From Patiria pectinifera (lineage: Eukaryota; Echinodermata; Asteroidea; Valvatida; Asterinidae): 64,000 bases of DNA. The notes beneath the pieces were generated by a model, which ran no database searches, was not told the DNA's origin, and worked only from the letters and a program-made list of their open reading frames with translations. Every line of letters starts with the position of its first letter. Positions within the stretch are counted from its first letter, which is position 1. Location: positions 10,745,501 through 10,809,500 of the forward strand of contig CM057146.1 in assembly GCA_029964075.1 (NCBI GenBank), read 5' to 3'. The translations under genes and the position numbers were made by a program. Shown one piece after another: positions 40,083 through 52,742 of this stretch.

Positions 40083-41640
40083 TTTATTCACTTTAGAATT
40101 TCGATTCCTTTGGATGTCTTACTTTGACAGATGGAAGTGTCATTGCAATTTGTTTTCTGTATAGAATGCCGTGCCATGTCAAAAAGGTTGTTGGGAAAAA
40201 ATGTTTGAAACTCTTTCTTTTAGTGGACCTGATAGTTGTAAAAAAAAGGAAGAAAAGTGAATGGTCATCATGTTGTTTTAACCAAAACGCCAGCAAAAGT
40301 TGTTTATAAATTCAAAAGTTTATTACGGTATTAGGGTTTAGTGGATATTTTCAAATATACCTTTTTTTCTTTTTATTATTTCACCACAGTATTTGTATTA
40401 ATAGTTGCCAATCAAATTCCATGCCAACATATTAATGGAAACTATGCAAAATAGTTTATTCAAATGTGAATTGATATTACATGTCACCAATACAATTGTA
40501 TGTTAATAAACGCACAATTTAACAGCAACAAAATAACTTTAAACAGGTAAAAGTATAGCTGTACATGTATTACAATTTGAGAGCATTAATTTAAAAGTAC
40601 TTCAACTAGCTTTTAAAACTTGAACGTTTTCTGGCAAAAAAAAAAATCATTTTTATAGAGTTTAAAAATGGATTATATTTGCATATACAGTGTACTTGAA
40701 AGGGAAAGTGTTATTTTTTATATTGAGCTATAACTTCTGGGCTAAATTTATGAAAAACATAATTAAGCTACCATTTCGAGAAAAAATGGAACATGGCTTC
40801 TTTCTGTCTAGATTTTTTTCTGAAACATATTAAAAAAAACTACCTTTCGCTTATTGCAAAGTGCTTTAAAGAACCAAAGAGGTTTAGGTACATTTCGTAA
40901 AAACAAAATGTGTTGTACACCTGTGCACCAGTGCAAGTTTACTTTTGTTTTTAGGAAGCAATTACTTAGTGAAACTATTTCTAAATGAGAATGAATAAAT
41001 GTTTGTATTACAAAATGCAATGTGGATTCTCCAGTTATTTGTGATGCGTCGGCCCCTCTTATTGTGATAAGAAAGTAAATATCCAACGAAATCCTGGGAA
41101 ACTTGCATAGACCCCACATACATTTTATCTATAAATGTAGACACAATGTTTGACCTCGAGTCCTGTTTGCTTTAATTAAATCATCTGTGTTAAATGCTTC
41201 ATACATTTACAAATGTATATTAAATATATAATTCCTAAGCACAGAAAACCAGTTTCTCTTGTTTTCTTCTTCTACTTTTCTTTTAGTTTGGGGAGGGGGC
41301 CTGAAAAATGGAGGGTGTTGCTTGTTATAGAAAATGTGGCAATTGTATTTCTTTAAATAAAATTTTGGGACATTACACTGCTCAGACTGCGAACTCCAAG
41401 GTAAAATTCTTGTGCAAAAATTGCCACCGTTTACAGAGGGCGCACTTTGAAGAAAGTGGCGTTTGATTTGTCGAAAACTTGTTGGTGAAAAGTTGGAGCG
41501 GGTCACTAAGATAAACAGCAAACTGAGACTAGAAGGGTACCGGCTAAGTTCCTCCGTATAGAAAGTGCACTGGATGGAGTAGATTTTGCTTCTACTTGTG
41601 TGGGACTTGTTGAAATCAAAGACTTAAATAATCAAGCCTG
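40083..41640. other. Intergenic region
   Basis: AT-rich. No gene, MITE ends or tandem repeats recognised. Confidence 0.5.
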
Positions 41641-41794
41641 TACTCAGGCTGAGTATGTTGTCATAATTGAGTGGTTGCTTTGCATGAAAAACCTAATAAG
41701 TTGACCCACAGTCGTCGATCTCGCAACGGTTGAGAATGAGTTAAATGTTGTTGGTTGAAAAAAATTAAGCCAAGAATCTGTTTTTTTTGCAACA
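41640..41794 (+). promoter_or_regulatory. Proximal upstream region of the homeobox gene
   Basis: Contains homeodomain-type sites CATAATTGAG and CCTAATAAG and an octamer-like TTTGCATGAAA (about 41678) within 150 bp of the start codon. No TATA box. Assignment is by motif only. Confidence 0.3.
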
Positions 41795-42212
41795 ATGGAG
41801 CAAGGCAACTCCAGCATCTTTCGTTCAAAGCAATTCATCGATGAACTCAGTTCACAAAGAGGGCACTTGAACTTGGACCAGCAAATCCCTTGCAACCACC
41901 CCAAGCATCTCCCCACCACTGACAGCCAGCCGGACGCTCCAAGGACGGGCATCGGACCTACTGGAACACTCGTCATTCCAAGGCCAATTTGGGTACCACC
42001 ACCGGGATTTCTCAACCATCCAGCGGGGGACTGGGCCAAATATTCCCCGTGGAGCTACCCAGCCCCCGTGTGCCCCCTTGTTCCAGCCGTTATTGGGAGT
42101 TCACCGTGGGATGTTGCAGACCCGACGGTCTGGCCGGCCAGCGGACCGTGCTCTGAGGCACTTCTTGAGGCGTCCCGGGCGGCTGGCCTGATGGGCACGG
42201 TGGACTACTCAG
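41795..42212 (+). CDS. Homeobox gene exon 1
   Basis: MEQGNSSIFRSKQFIDELSS at the start, proline-rich middle (IPRPIWVPPPGFLNH, WSYPAPVCPLVPAV), ending TVDYS at TCAG|GTGAGA, phase 1. GC-richer than its flanks. Confidence 0.82.
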
Positions 42213-45200
42213 GTGAGATTCATTGGATTCTTCAAAACTTCCTCACTCATCCCCAGACAGACAGAAAAGTGGGGCTGAAGGTTGGGAGGGAGGGGGGATT
42301 GGCCCTTAGCCATCCTTAGTGCCAGTACTTATTTTCCTTTTAAACTGAATTGCAATTACTGCTATCAAGCACAGACAGAACATACTATAATCAAAAATTT
42401 CAAAGAAGATGTATTACTCTATAAACTAAGCTATGCTTCTTAAGATGAAATGCATTGTGAATATTGTTTTAAAATTTCTAGCCACTTCTAGCATTGCATA
42501 ATCGGTATTACTGTACCACGGCGATGAATATTAGGTCTATTGACAATGTATCGTGCAATTTAAAAAGAAATAATAAAACAAAACCTCTAATTTAAACATG
42601 CAATTTGAAGTTGACTCGGAAAAAAGGTGTGTTATACCGTCTATTTACCAGACTCGTTGACGTGTCTGTTTCTGCTTTACGTATTCAAAATTGAGGAAAA
42701 GAAGGGAGATTTGGAAGCTTATAGAAATAAAGAACACACATGTATAAGTTAAAGAATATAGGGAAGTATGTTTTAGACCTTTCATTAATAACGAAAAAAC
42801 GTTAAAATATTCACACCCTCCCAGGCACGAAAACTGGACATCCCCATAACAAAGATCTGATTTTCAGCCTTTTCTTCAGAACATGCTAATGAAAACGTCG
42901 GAAAAGTGGGGCAAGTGTAGTAAAATCTTATACTCGACCAAGTTGGAAATATCGTTCCTGACGGCGCCGGTTTGGTGTGGCATCCTGAAGATATTAAATC
43001 TCTCATTTCCCATCGATTGTTTCTACCATCGCAGAAGTTACGAGCTGTCTAATGAGACTTCGAGCGAATCAAAATCGGGCAACGGAAAATTGGAAAATCA
43101 AACTTACTGATTACACATCAACATTTCAATATTCGCTCGTAAAATTAAAAAGCAATGAAAAATATTTTGGCAGATTTAATGATAGAGTATTTGAATACTC
43201 TGACCTTTACTCTTTGTATTACTCAAAACTTACACGGCCGACTGTGTTTAGTAAAAGGAAGGGAAATTCAAATTGAAATGCAGCATTTTGTTTAACCTTC
43301 CAAACGTTAATTTGAGTCAATTACACCCTCAGGTGAAATATCAGCCGCCTAACGTTTAACACATCGACCCCATGCAATGCTGGTGGCCCAATGGGCTAGA
43401 TAGAACGGTATACGTCCTTGGTACGATCGAAGACCACAAAACGAGATGTCAAATCAACAAACACGCGGGAAAACACAATAGACGACGTCGAGAAACTAGG
43501 CACCCGAGCGCCCTCACCTGACTCCACCGAGTAAACCAACCTACAAGCGTTTGAAAACAATTTCTCGGCCTTGTTTATTTACCGTAGAGGTGTCCAACTC
43601 GCCCCGGACGACAGCCGATATAGACACATGTGGTTTCTCGCAGTCGACGCCTGGGTATGGGGTGCAAGTTGGAACACATTATACGCCGTATATCGAATGG
43701 AAAGCTTTCAGCTAAGATTCGAATAATTTTTTTTACAACAGGCTATTCTAGTACATGACACACTGTCCAGTTTACTGTTTCTTGTTATGATAGGGCGTTT
43801 TTGGTAGGGGCAAGGGAAGGCGCTGACCGAAAAAATGGGGCAAACGCATTTTGTAAAAGAAGTTTTTTTTCTGCCATATCCAACTACTGTATTTGAAGGA
43901 GCTTCCAATATTATGTAGTAAATTAATGAGCCAAATGTCATCAGTAATATCATCCAAAATATTGTGTCTCGAGCAAACGAACGAATTCGAGAAACTGAAG
44001 GAAATAGCCTATATGTCAGTTACTTTTAAATTTACTTTCAAAAAGTAAGCCCGCGTCGGAATTATGCATACTTGGCTGTACGGCCGATGTAGCGTGACAT
44101 TTAGACTCTTTGAAATATACTCCTTGGTTGTATTGCGCATGCCTAAGTGACAGCGATGACAGGTCAAGTGTGAGGTTTAATGGAATCCACAAAAGGTAAT
44201 GGAGACCAGATTTCAGGAGTACAAATTTCATATGACACCGGCAGTGACACGTACATCTATAGAACGTTACTTAAGACGCTTAAGCTGTGTCATTCATCAG
44301 GGCGCCCTCTATAACTGGGAACACAAGGCTGGGGTGTGATAGAGGTTTAAGGGGTGGCAAAAAAGAGCGGTATTCGAACCACCCTCCCCAATACATACAC
44401 TACAGCTAATGGTGTATTACTGATTCTGTTTACTTATAGCGCAGATAAGAATGAAACCATTGCGCGTATGTCCAACCTTCAATGTTTTCCGGCACTATGC
44501 CGGTCTTGGGCACGCCGTTAGATCTCCTCGAAAAGATGCTGTAACCGAGGTTTATTACCTGGTTTCATATTAATCTCCCGGCCGGAAAAGTCCAAATAAT
44601 AAGAACTCTCTGGTCAGCCTACAGGGGGTTATGTGCAACCCACCCCCAGTATGTTTGCCTATTGAGGGCGCTGTTCTCCGCCCTGCAACAGCGTTCACCG
44701 GTTTGTGTTAAACATACATATATTTCAATTCCTGGGTCGTGACGTCAGTTTGCATTTTTCACGAATAATGAGGTACCATATTCGGCAAGAGTGAACTTTT
44801 ATTCACTGCCAAAGGGTCAGCACGTGCAGGGAGTGGATATATTTTTCGTCCCGTAACCTACAAAGTAATAAGTATAAAGGACCCTAAACCGCAGAGCTAA
44901 TGATGTAGTGTCTAATCGACATTGACCTGCACTTGTGTTTAAGTTAGAAAGACACAGGAGGTGAAATTACTTGAACAGTAACAAAACTCACCCCGCTCTG
45001 TAGTCCGACATGTCACAGATCAGTAAAGGATACTCTTCCTTCCATTCCGTAATTCCGTGGATATATCCAGTCTTATGAGAAGCACGTCTCCAACATTCCT
45101 AGCCGGCCAGCAAGCTTGCAAGTAGCGGCCCACTGCACTGTCCAGTTGAATTCAACTGCAAACCTTACGAAGCAGTAATAGTTTTGAGAGAAAGTAGGCC

Positions 45201-46245
45201 TACTAAAAATCGTGGAAGCAATAGCCGGCGTCTGGCATTATGACAGTGCTGGTCGATCGTTCCTTTCGTTATGTTCGGACTTCTTTAGTCAACGTGAATT
45301 CCTGTCACTCGTCTGTACTGTCACTCGTAAAGCCCTTGGACCAGAAGGTCTAGGGATTCGGTATCCGCGGAATCTTAAACATGGAATGTGCCTCACTCAC
45401 AAACAGCACGCAGCAAGAACAATGCCACATTTACCAGAAACAAGTTTGGAAAAGAAAAAGAAAAAAAAGTAAACTGGAACGGCTGAGTAAAAAACTAAAC
45501 ACACAAAAGAGATTTACAAAGCTTGTGACAAGACCAACAAACATTATTCTCATCAGAAAGACACTCGTTATAATGAAATTTTGAAAACGTCACTGATTTA
45601 TTTCCAGCTAATTGTATCAAAAATATCTTGCATACGGATTCGAAGATTTTGCAGGGAAAAAACCCAATATAAATAGGCCCACTGTCCTCTTTCGTTATCG
45701 TGGGGTAGAATGTCGTATTTTGACGATTTTTTGGCCCTTTCAGCAATCAAATTTGGATTCAACATTTGCATTATTATATATGTAAATATATATTGTTTTA
45801 TACCACACAACAGTTGAAGAAAGCAAGCCGCTTCGTCAGAGACGCTCCCGCGCCAACTACGCGCCCTGGCAACTGCGCAGACTCGAACAGGCCTTCAAGG
45901 TCACGCAGTACCCGGATGTGATGACCCGGGAGACTCTGGCGATGGAGCTGGATCTCATCGAACCTCGAGTCCAAGTATGTTACTGATGTGCCTTTCTTTA
46001 TCTTAATTTAGTATCAAACAGATTCGAAATTTTGAGCTACTTGGGCGGTTCTGTGGCGTCACAAAAACCTAAAAGATGCCAATATCGAAGGAGGAAATTC
46101 TCAATTTAATTGTTTCTTTCTGACACAGGTTTGGTTCCAAAATCGGAGGGCAAAGCAACGTCGAAGTTGCCCAAGACCGAAGACGTTGATGTTTCCTAAT
46201 CCTAGGAGGAAGGGTATCAGCAAGGGACTATCGTTTGCTACATGA
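41795..46245 (+). CDS. PRD-class (paired-like, Q50) homeobox protein, 3 exons
   Basis: Exons 41795-42212, 45814-45974 and 46129-46245 join in phase into 231 residues; nuclear DNA-binding transcription factor. Start ATG 41795 has A at -3 and G at +4. The N-terminal ~140 residues are Pro/Trp-rich without a paired domain. The homeodomain spans about 148-207: RRSRANYAPWQLRRLEQAF, then YPDVMTRETLA, IEPRV and the recognition helix VWFQNRRAKQRR, with W48, F49, Q50, N51 and R53 present. Intron 2 lies between homeodomain residues 46 and 47, the classic PRD-class position. Only about 24 basic residues follow and no OAR motif is visible. The homeodomain is divergent (RANYAPW in helix 1; IEP in place of the usual TEA/SEA). 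SEBOX-, Mix- or Pmar1/phb-like genes are candidates, but I cannot choose. Confidence 0.88.
42213..45813. other. Homeobox gene intron 1 (3.6 kb)
   Basis: No repeats with clear ends. GC-richer stretches at about 43400-43690 and 44440-44700 (with CATATTAATCTCCCGGCC) have no coding frame and could hold regulatory DNA. Confidence 0.5.
45814..45974 (+). CDS. Homeobox gene exon 2
   Basis: Between CACAACAG and GTCCAA|GTATGT. Encodes homeodomain residues 1-46, ending LIEPRVQ. Confidence 0.93.
46129..46245 (+). CDS. Homeobox gene exon 3
   Basis: Follows TGACACAG. Encodes VWFQNRRAKQRRSCPRPKTL and a short basic tail ending GLSFAT, TGA 46243-46245. Confidence 0.93.
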   Translation, partial: VWFQNRRAKQRRSCPRPKTLMFPNPRRKGISKGLSFAT

Positions 46246-47095
46246 AGACCGAGGATTTATGCTAAACTCCAGTTTGTGCACACTGCAAGGGGAATGTGTA
46301 GCCTACCGGTGTTGCTGTCGTAATGGTCTCCATTCATTAGCAGATGGTTTGGTAGTTCATTAGAGACTTATATTCTTAACGCAAGCAATAATATGAGAAC
46401 AGTCAACGTTATTTTGACTTCGGTATATCGCTTCTGACAGATGTCAGACTTCATATCATTTTTTTTTAAATGTTCGAAAAGCCTCCAACTATGGGCGTTT
46501 TCGAAATCTCGGCTTCGTATCTGGATTTGTTTCTGGAGCTTTCATGCTGCTGACTTTAGGGTCTCCGGCTTAATAATGGTTTAGGCATTACATGCTTTTT
46601 ATTTATTCCCGACCAAGAGCCGAAACGGAGAAAAAAAACACCGAGATCTCAAAAATTCAGTTTAATCGTCTGGTTAGTTGTACCACTGACTTCAGCCAGT
46701 CCGGTGATACATTTGCAAGACAACAAAGTGTTAGTACGCCCTCTCGTGTTATCTAGGATTTTGTTTCATACTTCGCTCAGCTATCTCCGTATCCACGGTT
46801 GCCGGTGACCTCCTCTCTTTGCACACAATTTCGTTCAAACGGTGGTCAGGGGTCAAGACTTCTGGGTGCGCAAGCCGCATGCGCACAATGCATCGTGGTC
46901 ATGCAGGTAAGCTACCAACAATGCTTTGCGTTTCCTTCATTAAAATTTAGTGGAAGAGTAAAGTGGTCACCAACGTCGTCGGACAAGGCGGTGGTTCTGA
47001 GCGACCTTTCTGATTTTTGTTTTTAACACACGAACATTGCAGTCGGTTGTTTTGTTTTCATGTATAAATGTTGCTCCGTAAACCGTTTACTACCC
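46246..47095. other. 3' flank of the homeobox gene
   Basis: No canonical AATAAA is obvious within the first 300 bp. No gene recognised. Confidence 0.4.
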
Positions 47096-47109
47096 TGAAA
47101 TGGAAGGAA

Positions 47110-47345
47110 ACAGTGGCGTAAGTCGGGGGGGGGGGGGTTGTCTCCAAACCTGTGCCTTCTCAGGCGGGGATGGGGGGGGGGGGGTTCGAACCCCCTGCTC
47201 CGACTCAATTTGTTTCACAGACATACATTACAAATAATGTTACCCTCCCCCCCCCCGCCTGCTCAGACACCACATTTCAGCATTGATTTGTGATGAACCC
47301 ACCACCCCCTTCCTGTAAATATCCTGGATCCGCCCCTGAACTTCT
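47110..47345. repeat. G/C-homopolymer-rich repeat with GGGGTTCGAACCCC palindrome
   Basis: Runs of 10-13 G or C at about 47126, 47172 and 47247. GGGGGTTCGAACCCCC is palindromic. The right end CCTGGATCCGCCCCTGA is a motif often found at ends of dispersed invertebrate repeats. Confidence 0.5.
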
Positions 47346-47458
47346 TGTTTCTCTCGCTCAGAATATGGAGGTGAAAACCGAACATTGTTTGAAACTCACT
47401 GAGCGCACCTCCAGAAAAAAAGACCCCTTTTCAAATGCAGCTTAATAATATGACCCTA

Positions 47459-47928
47459 CAGGGTGGTGCAAAAAGAAGGAAACCCACTTTTGACAGCAGT
47501 TTTCACCAACTTGTTGAGCATATCTAAAAAAATCCCATTAAATGGTATTAAAGTGTTGATCTTTAAACATAAGTGGAACAAATAAATAATGCAAATGCTA
47601 TTTTGTCTCTGAGATATGGTAGTTTAGAAATGCATGTGCCAAACCTGTTTGTCCTCGGACAACTTTATTCCACCCGCTTGACTGAGCTCTGGACCATGAT
47701 TTGACAACACTTCACTAGACTTACACGTGGACAACAGTGACTTTGGTGACTTGTATTCAATTTAGGATAATAACACTATTCTTGCGATTTTTTTGAAAGA
47801 TTTTTTTGCACCACGTATGGTTGAAGAGCTATAATTTACTACATTATAAAAAAAACAGTTCAAATAAGTTAAGTGAGTAGGTTCAAATTCCTGTCAAAAG
47901 TGGGTTTCCATCTTTTTGCACCACCCTG
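47459..47928. mobile_element. Tc1/mariner-type MITE
   Basis: Ends CAGGGTGGTGCAAAAAGAAGG and CATCTTTTTGCACCACCCTG are inverted. The inverted repeat continues to TGACAG / CTGTCA, about 40 bp in total. TA flanks both sides (47457-47458, 47929-47930), the Tc1/mariner target. No transposase inside. Confidence 0.85.
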
Positions 47929-47965
47929 TAGTTAAGCCACTGGTAACAAACATCGTTATGTTTAA

Positions 47966-48390
47966 AGGGAAAATACAACATTTGCAAACATCAAAAAATA
48001 AAACTACCAAATCATTTTGAAATACCTTGCTGGACTGTTAGTGAATGACAGTGTAAAGCATCCTGTAAAATCATGGCACCTGGTATACTGTCATTTCCAA
48101 GAAAAGTGGTATTTTTGTATCAATTTCCAACGCTGGTCGGCCGACCAGCGTTGGAAAAAACTGGTTCCCTGACCTTACAATTCCCCAATGTATGTAAACT
48201 GCTCTGTTTCTTCTTATATGGAGTCAGGCAACCAGACTACAGGAAAATGATTGTTTTTCTTGGCTTTTATAGCATTTTCGAACCCAAAACCTCAAAAAAG
48301 TCAGTGTAACTATATTTGCTATATACTTCCAACCCCCCAATTCCATCCATTTCTGAAAATTACAGCAAAAGCAAATGATGTATATTCCCT
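47966..48390. mobile_element. piggyBac-like MITE, copy 2 (reverse orientation)
   Basis: TTAA at 47962-47965 and 48391-48394. Ends AGGGAAAATACAACATTTGC and GCAAATGATGTATATTCCCT. It is the reverse complement of 26729-27242 with about 90 bp less. The central 28-bp palindrome (48127-48154) is perfect. Confidence 0.85.
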
Positions 48391-48394
48391 TTAA

Positions 48395-50420
48395 CAAACG
48401 GAAAAATTCATGGGACTTCAACTCAGAAACGAGTTTTTTTTTTTTGCCGAGTCCTTTTCGATTTCTTTTCCCTTTATTTTGGACTTTCATTATTGGTGTA
48501 TAGGCCTAACTCGACAAACACGTGTTGCATGGCCTGGCCTTTTGCAGAACAGAATGATGCGTTGTTTTCATGGTCGTTTTCATGAGCTCATAAACCCATG
48601 AAACATTGGGCGGCGCTACAAGCAAATCAATGATCACGTCTGACTTGGGCTGCCTTGAATAGGAGAGGCGTACCTAAAGCAACTGATTAGTGTGGCTCCG
48701 TTCTGACCTAGTCCACCAGCGGAATCCTTAGTCTGGTTCCTATAGACTAAACATTCTGACTGTTCTGACAAATCTTACGTCAGGTTGACGCCATGGATAA
48801 CCTTTACATGACCACAAACGGGCAGCATCCTTCCCTTTTTCGAAAATGTCCGATGTTTACCCAAATTGATGCATTTCGCTGACACTCGGATGTTTTCGCA
48901 ATAACTCGGGTACTTCCGGGCGTTAAATAGAGTTATTTACCAACAAAATACCTGTCAGTTTTTAACATTTTGAGTTCGTAAATTCATTTCTGGCATTTTA
49001 CAAAATTTCAATCACAAGTGTATTACCCAGTACATATCTGTAATAAAATACCCAATGTAGATGTTGAGCCTCGAGTATATGATGCACTCGTAAGAGTGGG
49101 GCGGGCGGAGAGGGTAAGAACAAGTCAGAATATTTTGGTCTGGGAACAAGACTAGCCGATGTGCAGAACGCCCTCTGGGTAGTAAAACAAATGATTCTTT
49201 TTCTCAAGGGGTCAATCGTAACCAGTCAAGCTGAGTAAACACCAACATAATAACAAGCAGAATGGCATAGTGGGGACTGTTTGTGAGATCGAGAAGGACT
49301 GGGCATAAAATATCACCATTAATGTGAACAAAACTAAATACACGATGATATTTAAAATCACTGAGTACACGACACAGATTAATTGCTTGCTATTTTGGGA
49401 TCGAATCAGAATAACGAGAATCACGGGGTCTTCTCTTGAGACCGAGTAAGCAATGCAGCGGACGAGGTTGAAAAAGGTGGACGCGTGGGCATAGTGTGGG
49501 CGACATTGAATTAAGTGAAAATGTATCCTTAGACGATCAGATCTGCCGTGGGCTAACAGAGTTAAAGATCTACCGTGATCACATCAGCATAATAATGAAT
49601 CATGTAACATGTAAAAAAAAAAGAAAACCCAAGAAGGATTCGGGCATTTCAAGTCCGGAAAATAAGAAAAAACACGCTGTTTTTTTGACTGGCATTTTCA
49701 TGGTGTTATATCACAGCCGAGCCGGATGAAAAAAAAAACTGCCTACGGGGGCTCCAAGTTGACATATGAGTTGGAGACAAACTGTGATTATGTTGTGATG
49801 ACATTTAACAGACATCAATGAAGGATAATCCCAGAAACTGTAAAAACAGCTTTGTGTCAGTTTGAATTAAATACCCACTGTATGAACGGTAAACAGGATC
49901 ATTTGCAGTTTCATCGTTTGAAGCAACAACATTTCTAAAAATCTTAAGGTTGCACAACAACTAACTTTTAATTAGTGGAGCTGCTTTAGGTCATTTTTTT
50001 GCTGATTGTGTTATGGCTTAATGCGGAGTCTGTATTTTGTTTCTTTCCTGAAAAAAAATGGTAAAAATATATTCCGTGAATTATTACATGCAATTGTTTG
50101 AAAAAAAAAATCATGGTGAATAAAACAAAAAGATATGTGCTGACCAAGCATTCAGGGATCGGATGAGCCATTACAATGAACCCATGCCAATCCCTTATAC
50201 GACTCTTCTGGGATCTCGGCGGTCCCGGCCTACACACTTCCTTCCCTATCCATCCATATAACCCCGGAGGGCCAGGCACCCTGGTAAAAACAAAGAGCTA
50301 AGAGAGGAACAAGGCGGCACCCTAAAGCCCTGATCATCCGAGTGGACCACATGCCCTGAACCTGTACGAAGATGCACAACCTGGATTTCGCAGACAGTCC
50401 CAGCATGCAGCAGAGAGCTT
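48395..50420. other. Intergenic region without recognised features
   Basis: AT-rich with scattered short frames, including one at 49496-49729 starting MGDIELSENVSLDDQIC. Its lysine-rich middle and lack of a motif leave it unsupported. Confidence 0.4.
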
Positions 50421-50487
50421 ACCGATTAAGCTTAATCGGTATAAGCGCTAATACCGTTGGTATTTTAGAACGGTAAATTAAACCGTA
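50421..50487. repeat. Cluster of short palindromes
   Basis: ACCGATTAAGCTTAATCGGT (50421-50440) is a perfect 20-bp palindrome with two inverted GATTA sites. AATACC-GTT-GGTATT follows (50450-50464), then ACGGT-AAATTAA-ACCGT (about 50470-50486). Confidence 0.7.
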
Positions 50488-50584
50488 AGTGGGTGCAGCA
50501 TTCTCAAGCCTTATGGCCTTACTGAGGTCGCCTCAAGCTCCACTCTGAAGGATATTTTTGAGAGTTTTAAGGGGATCGAAGCGT

Positions 50585-50705
50585 CATCTGCAACATTAAC
50601 ATCAGCCGACATTTGAAGAAAAAAAGGAGGGCAAAGAAAAAAAAAAAAAACACCCGCGTCGCCGCACCTACTTTTGGAGCAAGCTCCACACCAGTAATAG
50701 AGTAG
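50585..50705. repeat. Dispersed repeat shared with the MITE at 56099-56458
   Basis: ATCAGCCGACATTTGAAG, then A-rich, then CCGCGTCGCCGCACC, AGCAAGCTCCACACCAG match 56350-56435. This looks like the right half of a second, truncated or diverged copy. Confidence 0.65.
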
Positions 50706-51689
50706 TTTTTATGTTTGGGGGAAGGGGGCGTCAGCTGCAATTTCTCCCAATAATATATCCAAGCGCAAACAAGTTATTTAATCAGCCTTTCTCCCCCAAA
50801 ACCAACATTATTCCCTCCTTTTTAAACATTAAGACATCACTCCCCCAAGTCCTAACATCCATCTTATATACACCCAACAGTACACTGCAAGGAATGGACG
50901 TATTATTCTGTGCATATTTTCATGGCTGCATGCCTATATATTAAACATATTAGAAAAGCACTTTCAAGAAAAGCTTAAGTCCAACGTTTGGCCGCCCCTA
51001 CCCCTCTTGTGACCAGCATAGTGTACAAGGAAATACCGCCATTGTAAGTATAGAAGTTACTTGTAGCCAATCATACTAATTTAGATATGAAACATTTAAA
51101 ACCGCCTACTTTAAAATGTAGCTCCACCCCTAAAAGGGCACTTGCAACCGTTTATTAAACGTATCCTTACAGTGCATGGTAAACATAGTTGACCGATGGA
51201 GAAGGATTAAAATAAGAAGTGTTAGAATGGTACAATGTTATTTCTCATGTCTAAGTTTATTTCAAAGCACGAAAAACAAAGGAAAATGGAAGTTAAATAC
51301 AGTTTTTCGGCGTTGTCATTTTCTGCGGGGAAGGGGTGGGGGAGGGGGGGGGGAAACATTGATAGTTGCATAAGCATCAAAGGGGGGTCATGAAACATAT
51401 TTGTTTAAACATTAGGTAAAAGTATGATGCTTCATCCTAGCCTCTCCCATATTTCGTCATTGCGTGATTTGATAGTGTGATTAAACAAGTAAGAACCGCA
51501 GAGATTTTTTTGTAATTGTCTGAATTCTTACGGAAAGGGCTCGAAATTAAGTTGATGATTCATAAAAAGCAGGAAACGGAACCACTTCAAAACTATCTTA
51601 CTCTGCCATTAAAAGCCTCGCAGCGCAATAAAAGATTGCTGGATGGATATCGGATAGATGGTTAAAATTTAAACATCACTCGTCTCTTT

Positions 51690-52165
51690 GGCAACAACGA
51701 TTTCTGACGATTTTGTTTTATTCTTTTGGGAAATATTTTGGAGTGTATCGGAGCGGCAGGGAGCAGCAATCGGAGCGCAGACTCCGCCGGGTTTGGAAGG
51801 AGACCTTGGGCCGCCCATCCACGGCGCGATCCGCTGCCTCGCTGCCGGGGCCCCGCGCTTAATGAGGATATCAATACTACACGTGTCGCGCTTGTCCCAG
51901 CGGCTCTGCCGCCTAATTGGAGTTTATTGCACGTCCGCGCTGCCTTTCTTATGAAATTATTGACGTTATTAGGGGCCGCACATTATTAACAATTGCCGGG
52001 GCCGGTGTGTGTTGCGAGAGCGAAAGCGAGAGGGGAGAAAGAGGGGAGTTTTACGGGCGAGCCGAGCGGCTGGTTCTCGCCGAGAAGTCAAGGGGTTCGC
52101 GTAGATGTCATTCGGTCGTTTATTGTAAACTGTCACTCGTAATATCAAGGGAAGTTGGTTGTCTC
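51690..52165. promoter_or_regulatory. GC-rich island, candidate conserved non-coding element
   Basis: An abrupt GC-rich block in AT-rich surroundings. It contains GCTTAATGAGGATATCAATAC, CACGTG, GCCTAATTGGAGTTTATTG, TTATGAAATTATTGACGTTATTAGG and CACATTATTAACAATTG. These are clustered homeodomain-, E-box- and Sox-like sites. Open frames exist on both strands only because stops are rare in GC-rich DNA. No repeat ends are seen. Confidence 0.4.
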
Positions 52166-52704
52166 TGATCGTAAATGTTTATCGAGCCATTGTGTTATTA
52201 TTGAGGAATGTGACTTTGATGTAATAGTTTTGGCTTAATGACTGCCTAGTTTGAGTTAAGGGAAATAAATAAAGCGATCTATGGCAGGCTAAAATGCTGG
52301 ATACAGTTTTTGGTATAACCTCGAGCAAGCGGTCTTGAACCCATCCGGTACTGGGAGCTCCGGAGGCCACAGATTCGATTAAATTATAATCTTTTCATTG
52401 TGACATGGGGTCTGTTGTGATTTAATTACATGAAGATGAAATCCCCTCGTTTTTCTCCTCCGGTATCGATCAGAGCCCTGTTTTGTCGGAGATAAAGAAA
52501 CACAAGCTAGGACTGGAATAATATTTGGCTTATCCAGTGTGTGTGCTTAGTCTGCCATGCACGAGATTACATAGGGTCGGCTGGATAAAACAAACTTGTG
52601 TGGCGATCGAAGATATATTCAAAATACAAAACCAACAACGTTTATCGTGCATGCTATGGAACGACACTATAATATGCAACGAACACAAAGAATTGGACAG
52701 ACAC
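52166..52704. other. Intergenic region
   Basis: No gene or repeat recognised. Confidence 0.4.
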
Positions 52705-52708
52705 ATGT

Positions 52709-52742
<34 letters not shown>

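Noticed and set aside
49496-49729. 77-codon frame starting MGDIELSENVSL
   Set aside because: Short, lysine-rich, no family and no supporting exon structure.
51662-51989. Overlapping open frames on both strands
   Set aside because: Low stop density in a GC-rich block explains them; none has a start context, domain or splice logic.
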